Below, piece after piece: positions 50,301 through 62,300 of a stretch of DNA of 64,000 nucleotides. The notes under the pieces were generated by a model. That model worked only from the letters and a program-made list of their open reading frames with translations, searched no databases and was not told where the DNA came from. The stretch is from Mactra quadrangularis. Its lineage: Eukaryota; Mollusca; Bivalvia; Venerida; Mactridae. The stretch's first letter is position 1. Every line of letters begins with the position of its first letter. Location of the stretch: contig CM046299.1 in the NCBI GenBank assembly GCA_025267735.1, positions 41,679,733 through 41,743,732 on the forward strand, given 5' to 3'. The position numbers were made by a program, and so were the translations under genes.

Positions 50301-53300
50301 TTGCATTGCATTGCATTGCATTGCATTGTATTGTATTGTATTTGTTCGATATTCCCGTACAAAGATACGAAAACTATTTTTATAGACAGTGAGTATGAAG
50401 TCACAGAAGTGCGTATTTAAATCAGCGGGGTTTATGTATGCACCACTGACAGTAGAATAAAGTAAAACAGTACAACAGTTATGAACTAAAGGGTATTCAT
50501 CTGCATAAAATTGGTAAATGTCAGTCAAATACATTTAAAAAAATGTCAATCTTTATTCGCTCCATATTCCATGACCACCGCGTAAAGAACTTTGTAAAAG
50601 AAATCTCCGTGATTTAGCAAAATGGGTTGATCATGGACAAGTAATATAACATTGGCCAACAGAAATTCATCAATGTATAATGTGACATAAATAAAATGCT
50701 ATGGTTATATTTAACTGTATCGCTAATTTAAATGAAAATACAATGTATTTAACCTCAATGACCTTAAAATGATCTTAAGTAGTGCGTAGTATTGTTGAAA
50801 AATTAAATTCATCATTAATTTTATAACATGTATTTAAACAACTATTACGACAAAACGATTAAGTTTGTGATAGTATCTTATAATAACGGAGCCCGAAAAG
50901 TGACATTCGTAAAAGTTAGTTTTCAATATTACTTTTACATATTACAAATATTCCATTTTTACGAAATATTGTTTAAAACGAAGTATTATTTCGTTAAAAC
51001 GAACAATATACGAAGCATGTAAATTTAATTACATACAACGCCTCTAAAGTGACATTGGTATTTTGTTAATATTATTCTACAAGATCTTACATGGAGAAGT
51101 AGACATCAACCCTGATAACATCTTAACGAGATCTAGATACATGCCAAGAGCCAGCCACCATCTACGATTCCAGCAGCACCAGGCCTCTTCAAATACCTAT
51201 AAGTTCAGCTTTTTCCCCAGGACAATACCAGTGTGGAACAAATTACCAGCGCCAGTAGCTGAGGCTCCTTCCTTGGAACTCTTCAAGAAGGAGCTCTCCC
51301 GTTTGTCATTCTAGGGGCTTTTTCCCGCTCAGTCACGAAGTAAGTCAAAACTGACTGAAAAAGTGACTGGGCAAATCTTTCTATATTTCTTACTTTTCTG
51401 TATATACATGCATCTTTTTTCCTTGACCGTTCTTTATCTAACTTTTTCTATCTATTCTCTTTATACTTTCTATCTAGCGTACCATCATATTATTGTCAAT
51501 AATGACAGATTGATGTATAACATAGACATAGACATTTCGTAAAAAAACCGAACAAATTATCGATATAAGTATATTCAATGTCACTTTAAGTGCCCCGTAT
51601 AAAATTAGTCACATTCTGACATACTTTCGGATGATTTCCTCAAAAACTTCTCCTTTTCTTCATATCTTTTCTCCTTGTCAATTGACTTCCGGTTTTTAGA
51701 TACTGTTTCCGGTGAAATGTGATCACGTGGTAGCAGAAAGAGAGTACTTGTGCCGACTAGTAAAATATGAAATATTGAGAGGCCTAAGTAAAAATACATC
51801 CTCGGAAACCCTGAGTCAAAAACAACCTGAAAAATAGAAAAAAATCAACTATACGCTTTAAACTGCATTATATAAACTGTTTACACTCATTTTGTCCTAT
51901 TTAATACTTGTGTGTTGTTAAGGTTCGATACTTATTCTTCCTTCTAAAAGCGACGTTTAGCGTCAAGGATGCGATAAAATACTGCCAGTCGATTTTTGTG
52001 CAACGCTTAGGCACAGCGTTGCGACGTTTAGTGTCAGAGCTATTGCAATGGTTATCGTTGGATGCAACTCTTACATGTAGCGGCATTGTGACGTTAAGCG
52101 GCACTACAAACTTACACAAAAGAAATCATATTGAGTATTTGGAAGTTGATTGTTGATTGTTTTTTTAGGTTATCTTTTCATGTTTGCACTTTATTATAAA
52201 TATCACAAATTAATAACTAGTTACCTTTTTTACGATAAGTATAGTATAACTCTTAAACATAATATTGATCCGTGACCTTGTTTCCATTAATATATTGTCA
52301 TTTCTTGGTAATCTGATATAGTTAACGGTTCTGTATTATACTACAGGTATATTATTATACATATATTATTTCATATACATTGTATAAATAAGGAAAGAAG
52401 TCCAAGGTTGCTTACACTGGCTTTTATTCACAAACTGAATGCTTATTGAATCATAGGATGGATACATTAGAACCCCGTTTTTTGGAACGATATCTAAACA
52501 TCGTTTCAATGGTAACAAGAAAGTATAAGATTATCTTTTTCACGTTTCAACAATTTTCAACAAAGACAAAGAGGCGTAGTTCAACCGTGACACTCATTAA
52601 CATATCATTATAATAAAATACTACACCGGTTTGTGTTGTCGGTCGTTAAAGTAATTCACAAATGTATATTTGGTGGCGCTATAAAATCCGCCTTCTCTAT
52701 GTGCCACGCTAGCTTTTTCTATATTATATAAACTGATTATTATGAAATGAGGTACAAGCCTCTTTTCCAAATTCTGAAAACATTCAGTGCATTACATCTA
52801 TGCACTTATGTCTCTATGCATTATAAAATTCGTGATATTTTACAATTGCCTTTTTTAAATAACAAGTCACACGCACATTATTTATGTACATGTTTTTAAT
52901 TACGAGTTTTAATATGTTAGTTTAGAAGTTTATTTGCTTTTTTCTATGAGTATAAAAATAGACTATATGATTAAAATAAAAGTTAATTGCGAATGATATT
53001 ATACATGTACTTCCTATGCTTTTGTACAGTGATACCCTCCGTAACGGTCACCGTACATTTACTTAATATTGTACCCCAACCTGTTGAAGTGTCGTTAGCC
53101 GCCCGGCTAGCTCAGTTGGTAGCACGCAAGTCTACTAATCGAGGGGTCGTTGGTTCGATTTCCGGGCGGGGCATACCTTCGTGGAGCTTGGTCATGAAGT
53201 TATTTTTACGGCCATACTCCCTCCTACCAATGATTTTTTATTATGTAGGGCAGTTGTCAGTCATTGACGAAAGTGTGCGCTTAGTAGTTGGTTAACAGCT

Positions 53301-56300
53301 AAATCCAGATATTTAGCCTTTCCAGGAGGAGTGAGTAGCTTGACTGACTGCTGTTATATGACCTATACAATGTGTTGTTACGGCGTTAAACCCAACAAAA
53401 ACAAAAAACAATGAAGTGTCGTTAAAACGTCGCAACGCTGCTAAATGTCACAACAGTTTCTGACGCTAAACGTCGCAACGTCGTTAGACATTGCATTTTC
53501 CCTGAAGTTTACTCATACGCCTGAAGGACTGGGGTCTTTTTCATTTATTTGAAACTGTATTATCATGTATAATATTATACATGTACTAAAAATTGGTACC
53601 ACATATGAATAAGTTTTACTAATTCAGAATCATTAATTTAAAAATACTAGTCCAGTTTCTTTTTTGTAATAGTAATTAATGTGCCGCGAAGTTTCTGCCT
53701 ATTTGAAAAAGGACATTTGCCCAGTTGACCTCTAAATCATGCGCTACACCATGGTGTCAGGGAAGAAATTTTTCACTGATTTATGGTTACTATTGAGAAG
53801 CTAACCCATAATCATAAACATTCGTTGATCATTGTAATCATTGCTTAGCTATAACAAAAACAATCAAGAACAATTTCAGTTCAATGCATTAGGAATGATC
53901 GCCTATCAAAATATTTTAATTGCGTATATGCCTAATACGGTACTGTGGTATGATATGTTACATAACATTGGGTTTCAGCTCAGGTGAATACTGGGTCAAT
54001 TTTAACAATCCTTATTTGATCAATAATACAATTTTCCAATATAATCTGTGAGCTCGAATACTCGATTTAAACGAAGGAATCAAATTGCAAATTTTACTGT
54101 CTCGATTTGCCGATTTGGTTAAAGAAGCAGTCGTAAAACTTTGGCGATTGCAGCGCTTTGCACACTGGTCGTCAATATACGAAATCTGTTAAGTGGTTTT
54201 CAAAATCTTAAAGAAGATTTGATGTTACTGAGTATCAATTGATAAATATAAATAATTAAATATCGCATATTATAAGCAGTGTACTAGACTGTACCATGTC
54301 TACATGTATGTCATACGTTGACGGTTACAAGATTACTTCTATGCCTGTCTTTCTCTCTCCCCCTCCCTACCTTGACCTGGTTGATATCTCCTTGTAAACA
54401 TGTTTTAATTCCCTTTTTATTTATCAACACACTTCATATTCAATTTGCTCATGTATCATATTTCATTATTTTAGGAAATATAGGGTTATTTTGTTCTGTT
54501 CTGTTCTTTTCTGTTCTGTTCTGTTCTAGAACTGTTTGTTTGTTTTTGTTGGGTTTAACGCCGTAGCAACACATTGTATAGGTCATATAACGGCGGTCAG
54601 TCAACCTACTCACTCTTCCTGGATAGGCTAAATCTCTGGATTTAGCTGTTAACCAACTACTAAGCGCACACTTTCGTCAGTGACTGACAATTGCCCTACA
54701 TAATTAAGAATAATTGGTAGGAGGGAGAATGGCCGTAGAAATAATTTCATGACCAAGCTCCACGAAAGTATGCCCCGCCAGGGAATCGAACCCATGACCC
54801 CTCGATCAGTAAACTTGCGTGCAACCAACTGAGCTAGCCGGGTAGGATTTAGTGTGTCAAGAAAGTGTTAAGATTAACAAGAACAAAAATTACATACCTT
54901 CATTATATATGAGACTATTGTTGATACGTCATATAGACCAACAAATACCGATGTTATAGTTGATTGTACGTTAGGAAATAAGAACGAGACCTGAAATAGA
55001 GACAGTTATTCTGTGATCAAATACTCTAATCACCTAGTTATTGCCTTGTTAATAGAATTAAATAGAAATGTAAAACCTGGGCAAACTATTGGCATGATTT
55101 TGGTTTCATTTATTTGATAGTTGTAATTTTGTTTTTTGAATAGTGTAAATGCAATGCAACCAATTAGAGTTTATGTGTTTGGGTGTTTCCCTTTCGGGTT
55201 GTATTAAGCTCCAAGCACTTAGAACTATTGCAGCTTAGATAGATACAAGATTAATTATATAATGTAAATTTTCACATGCAAGCATTGTATAAAGTAATGT
55301 AATATCAGTTCATTTTGTAATTTTGAAGAATATCATCTGCTGTTTGTGTTTTCAATGGAAATATTTCCTCAGGCGGTTTTTTGGAAGAAGGGCGGTGAAA
55401 TGTACAACTTACAAATCCAAGATAAGAAACCCGTTATAATAGCTGCCACTGAAGCAAAAGTCTCGCTAAAAACGATAATCACTGATAGAGACATGCACAA
55501 CTTCATGTTTTTTGGTTTTTTTTCGACCTGCGTTAATAAATTTGAATACATTGTAAAAAATTAATGTTATCTCAAATTTTCTTCATAACGGAGCTACATT
55601 CGGAAATTAATGAAAAAGCCGCGGCTTGTCGGCCTCGTGAAAGGGTAGGTTCGTACTGGTGATAGAAAAGTGTCCAGGAAACCTATAGTAGAAAGAGCTG
55701 GTCGTCGTTTATATGACCTATATATGTGTTGAATGCGACGTTAAAAAACAAAACAAGAAAGAAATTAACGAAGCTACAACAAATGAAATTACTTTTCTGC
55801 TGATGTTTTCTTTTTTCTACGGAAATATGTAATTCAAGTATGTAGCAATTAAACAGTAAATAATGAGTAAGAATTCCCAAAAATTATGTTTGTTATTTGG
55901 TATAGAGTTTCAAAGTCGAATGAATATGAGTGAATGGCTTTATTACGTGTTACATGTAGACTTTAAACTTGCCTTTATGTGCTGCGGAACAGGTCTACAT
56001 AATGTAAACGCACTAAGTAAACATTGACAATAATGCTTCATTACGAAATGAACAATCTTTTTTCTATTTTCTCAATGTCAAACAAAGTTAATTTAGCCAT
56101 ATGAATGACTGTGTTTTTCTAACGTTGAAGAGAGATATATATTTATATATTTATACCATGCTTTCAAAATTAGAAATGAATTTATTGAACATTTTGATAA
56201 TTAAATTAAATATCAATTATTTGTATTCAGCCACACAGCTTCATATATATATATATACACCTATTTTGTTGTTTTCTCTGAATATTATTAATGTCTAATG

Positions 56301-59300
56301 TATAATACTTCATTTACTGATTGGGTTTTGTATACAATTTGTTAAATGTTTGTAATTTATGTATATGGGCCGGTGGCCTTGTAACACTTTGAAAAAAAAA
56401 GTTTCTAAAGATATAAAGCACCCCTTTTCAAAATATATGATGAACAAAATAGCTAATGACAGACTTTTTATCTCATTTTTGACATACGTTACCTTTTTGG
56501 GGGGTCATTGCCTATTTAATATAACTATGTTGCTTGGTTGCAAACAGTGGGGGTTGATATATGTTTATTATCGTAGGAACACGAGTGATATACGTGTATA
56601 TTTATTAAGTCGGTTAAGACGACTAAACTGTTTTGAGGAAAATACTTCTTTATGAGACTTTGAACCATGGTTGATCGGCACGGTTCGGAATCAATTACAC
56701 TATATATACACATAAGGCATATTACTCAAAAATGGAGAAACTGGTCTCTAATTGAAGTATGTTAAAAACCACCATTTTTAGTTAAATACCTTATATGTTT
56801 ATATAGTGTTTTTGATTCGTGATCATGTCAGCCGCCAATCTCCGTAAACAGATATCCTGTAGAGCGTTGTCGTACAGAATCTCTACTTTCCCCGTGGAAG
56901 GTCACGTCGAGATGAACTTTGTTTCGACCAATCAATGCGTAGCTTTCATCTAGACGAAAACACTATTAATCACATTTTGATTTCGTAATTTCTATTTTTA
57001 GACCAAGTTTTGCATGCTAATTTAACAGCAGTATTGTTCACAGTCTGCGATTGGGCGGCTCATTTCAAATTGCGTGAAGTAGACGATGTAAACAAGTTAC
57101 GTATCATAACAATTTCGTCATGAATATTATGATGAGAAAAGGTCGCCTGAACGAGACCTTCGTTTGAAAAAGGCCAGATCTAAATTAGCGAGTATGCGAG
57201 CGGAAAATTTTAGATCGGGTTTTATTTAGATTTGTCAGCCGCCTGTACTTTGACATAGAAAGCTACAGGTTCCAAGTTCTATAAAAAAATATTTCCAAAA
57301 AGTCATTTTCACATTTTATCACAACACTGTCATCACATGTTTCCACTTCCTGTTTTTGTCACAGGGGCCCGATGAAATTTTCCTTCTAATTGTATCCTCA
57401 TTATATACAATTTAAAGGGAAAAAATCATCAGGCCCCTGTGCGCAAACTGAATATGGAAACATGTGATGACGGTGTTGTGATAAAATGTGAAAATAACTT
57501 TTTGGAAATATTTTTATAGAACTTGGCACAAGACATTGTTAACTATTATATAAACATCCTTTATCAACATTTGGATTTATGAAAAAAGTAGTTTGAATAT
57601 GTATTTGGGCTCGCAAAAAAAAGGCTATTTCATGGTCAGGAAACGTTTTCATTTCATTCCAAATGCCTATTTTGTTAAGTGTTTCATATTTTTCATATAA
57701 AAACTAATGTGTTCAAAATTAAAAGTACAATAACATGCCATCTTTAATAAATTGATTTATAGTCACATCGGTTGTTATAAACACGTGTATAACCGTGTAT
57801 AACCGTATAACCGTATGGACACTCACGGTTGGACTATAAGGTAGTGTACTGTAATTACTAGCTTGAAGTAAAGCTCGTTAAGGTCTTCATGACACCATGC
57901 TTGTACCCTTAGGTAGTCACGATGTAAAAGATGATAACATCAGAATATGAAAAATGATTTGACGCATGAGCTGAATTTGAGAATTTAAGTGGGAAGGCAA
58001 ATTATTGAGATTCTTCTGTTGTACAAATTCACTGTTGTGTACAAATTAATGTACGTTGGGTTTGTTTTGTAAAAAAATAACACACCCCGTTCATTACTTT
58101 AATTATAGCTTTTAAACTAAATGACGCATGTTTGTATATCTAAAATAAACCTTTTTAGGCAGCATGCACGGTGAATTTAAACTAAGTTCAAGTTCAATAT
58201 TTTACTTAGCACAAACATAATAGTTTTTTGCCAATACAATATATACAGTTTGAAAAAAAGAACAAACAAACAAAAGAAACAAACATACACAATTAAGGAA
58301 AAAAAAGAGAAAAAAGGAAAAGACACATGTATATGTTTAATAAAGGAGAAAAGTGATATACATGGACGATATTATAGTTAACAATTTAATAAGAATTTTA
58401 TTTTTATTTTTGTAAATAAGCCAAGTAAATAAATCAGTGTAACGATAGCATGCTTGCATAATGTAAAGACAGTATTTAAAACGTATATATTGTATTGGTT
58501 AAATAACATTTTAATACTTGTAGAAGGGTATAATGCTGAACGTTTGAATTTCATTTTTTTCTAGTTTTTCGTTTTATGAATACAAGTATATTAATTTTAA
58601 CGAGGAAGTTGGATGGTTTGAGTTGTGTTTTTATATTTATATTTCTGAACAGAACTACTAAAAAAGAATTATACTGTTAACATTTTTCTTTATATTTTTC
58701 GTGCAATCATTTGCTCACAATGACCGGTCTATCTAAGTCGGTACAGGCAGCGTTGCAAAAAGCGTATTGAAGCGGTTTCAGGCTGGCGTATCCTACCTGG
58801 TTAGTAAAATCATACCGTATTCTTTGAAGCCACTATATGGAGGTATACATGTGTACTCATTAACAGCAAACATGAAAACAGTCGTCATTTAAATATAGCT
58901 TGCTTTCGAGACATAATAAATGTGCCAAACCAGTTTGATTGCAAGTTAAAGCCCAATCTGATTAAAACCCGATCTAAAATTTTACCGCTCGCATACTCGC
59001 TAATTTAGATCTGGTCTTTTCCAAACGAAGGTCACGTTCAGGTGACCTTTTCTCATCATAATATTCATGACGGAATTGTTATGATACGTATCTTGTTTAC
59101 ATCGTCTACGTCACGCAATTTGAAATGAGCCACCCAATCGCAGACTGTGAATAATACCGCTGTTGAATTTGCATGCAAACCTTGGTCTAAAAATAGAAAT
59201 TACGAAATCAAAATGTGATTAATAGTGTTTTCGTCTAGATGAAAGCTACGCATTGATTGGTCGACACAAAGTTCATCTCGACGTGACCTTGCATTGACTA

Positions 59301-62300
59301 AGTAGAGATCCAGTACGACAACGCGAGTAGAACAGGATCTCTGTTTACGGAGATTGGTTAAAGCCTGACCAAGTAACCATTTCCTAAAAAAAGACTTATT
59401 TCATACGTGTACAATATATGAATGTTTTCGTGAACACTACAATAAACAGTTTTAAAAAGTTTCTTTCATATAAAGACTTCATCAAAAACAGCTTGTGTTC
59501 AAAACTTTTGTCTAAAGGAACTAACTTTCAAATTCTACGTTTTGTTTCGGTCATCTTTCATTTTGAAATGTATGACGTAAATGTAAAATACATTTTCGTT
59601 ATCATATTAATTGTACATGCTTTTCTTTTATATTTAATATTGTATATACGTTATTTGTAAAAAATACTGCCAAAGTTTTTCTTGGCGATGAACATATTGT
59701 TTATGCCAATAAAATATTTTGACTTTGACTTTTGGTAACAAGTCATTTGAAATAATTAAAAATCACGCCAGTTTCAGTGAAAAGCTTGTTTTTAATATGA
59801 AGTGTAGGTCTTGGTATAAGGACTTGAAACAATTACCTGTATATTAGTGGCGTATAAAGCCATTCCAGCCACTCCTATACAACATAAACCAGGACATATT
59901 AACCAAGGTGTTGCTGAAAGAAGAAATGTCATAATTAAGGACTATAGTCAGTTATCTTTCCCTGATAAAATCTGAAGTAATCCAATTGGTAAGTAGGTCC
60001 TTACAGTTGGAATCCTCAGATTTTATCATTGAAGTCCTATGTAAGAATAACAAAATATTTCATCTAATATCTTTCTTGTTAATAAATGTATTAAAAGAGG
60101 TGGTGAAATTTAGATAGTTCTTTACCCTTAAAATACTATGCTTGATTTTCAAACAAATTAAATGATTCACAAAAAAGTTATTCAAGATTAATTTTGGCAA
60201 ATTGACATTGAAAAGTAAGGATAAAATCCAAGTAATCCAACTGATAGGACTTACCTATTTGAAGAGTATACAAGGAGAAATAACTGACTACGGTCCCTTA
60301 TTAACACACTGATATATTACTTGGCAAAATATTTCTTTATTTTCTCTTAATATTTGGGGTGGTTCCTAACTAGACCCGTGTGGGTCAGGTTAGCTAAAAA
60401 TAGATTAGTGTTAAAATATGCATACACAAAGATACTAGAGCTTGTTATTGTGCAACATTAGTATAATTCTATTAAAAAGATATCCTAACCGCCTAAGAAT
60501 TTTGAAAAGACAAGAAGCGACCTATGAAAATGTTTAATTTCAGCAAATACGACATATAACAAATCTATAAATAGCTTGGTGCTTCCCTCAGTATCCTACT
60601 TTCGTTTCAAGAGTGTGTATGCCACATGTTTTAATTCGTTAAGTTGAATGTTATAATTGATAAATGTTATTAGTAGGTGATTTCTTACGTTCTTAATACT
60701 GTTTAAAAGACTTCTATACTTTTGGCAAAGTCATTTGCCTGTATATCCCTTAAAATGTAAACTCTTAATGAGGAACCAGTATGACAGCATCCGAAATAAA
60801 AGAGGACTGTCCTCTTACCTATCTATCATTGGAAGTAGCGTACAGTGCTACTCTTAGACTATAATACGCTTCCCTCGCAGCTCAGTGAATACACTACATT
60901 CACGCGCTTCCTTAAAACGTGTCGATTTATGATATTGACCTTTACTATGAACCTTTGAACGACCAATGAAAGTTCAGCTAAATTTCAATTTAGCTGAAAA
61001 ACTGTATACGCATTTTCATTGGTTGAACGTGTAAACATTACCTCATATGGTATGATCATACTAGTGACGAATACAACCTCGTATGACGTCATATATAGCG
61101 AGACTACAATTTGTATTTAAGTTCAATAATTTGCTCTATGTTTACAGTTAAAAGATCAGAGATACATGTTTAAAAAGATCAATATTTACTTTTTTGTTAA
61201 TTTTCCATTATCTAACTAATGCAAAACTGTCCAACATCTTTGCATTTCGACACTTTGAAATTACAGGCGTGAGAAACTTTGTATCTATTTTTAAAAAATC
61301 ACGTGACAGACATGTGATTTAAATGTTTATGTGTCTCTGTCTAAAAATAGAAATATCAGTTTGTACGTAGTATTTTAGCAGAGAAAGAAAGTGAGCGAGT
61401 GAATCTTTCGAACCGACGAATTGGAGAGTAAGACTAAAATCTCTGTACTCAACAGTCGAACAATCTACTTTGTCTGACATAGCCATTGGTTGTATCTAGG
61501 TTCGAACCCAAGATTGTTAAAGCCGAGAGAATACACGAATACCGTCATAAAACAAGTACATGTACTTTGATAAAATTGGAATGCATGTATTGTTCCATCT
61601 AAATCAACCAACGAACTTTGTGTACTTATAGCTGAAAGATGCATTAGACTGTTTTAACGAGAAATTGCTTCAATTCGTCTAGTCTGATAAGGCTGCTTAT
61701 CAGTTATTTTGGCAGTTATGCATGAACATGTAAATGTATAGGCACTTCACTGTTCCAAGTTAAATTTTCAGTAAAATACTATTAGTATTTGATAGTCCTT
61801 TTTTAGATATTTTAGTTTAAAGGTTCATTGTAACCAAAATCGATTTATTATGTGAAAGGAGCAGTAGTCCATTGGTAGGACGCACGCTTAGCGATCGAGA
61901 GATCCTGGGTTCGAATCCCACAAGGGACACTGCTAATTTCCTTGAGGAAGAAATTTACCTGTGATTGTTTCACTCCACCCAGGTGTAAATGGGTACCTGC
62001 GAGGGTGGTATAATTCTGTTGCACCAATTTGTCGGCTGCACTAATAAGCAGAGTAAAAAGACTTCCCACGGAGATTGATAGATAAATACCAGCAGCCCAA
62101 TGACCAGGGGTAATAGCTGTAAAGTCGGTGAACGTGCGTAAGCATGAAACTTAGACTATAAAATGCAATTATGATCTATGCCATCGACTCACCGAATAGC
62201 TCAATTAAAAGTGCATTTTGTTGTCAACTGGTGCAAGACTAGCCTGTAATTCTAGAGCATTCTTTAACTGCTCTTAGTTGGACAAGATTTGTGCAGACCC

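Noticed and set aside
49669..50534. Open frames of 215-273 codons on both strands
   Set aside because: They are translations of the pentanucleotide array, open in every register because no unit makes a stop.
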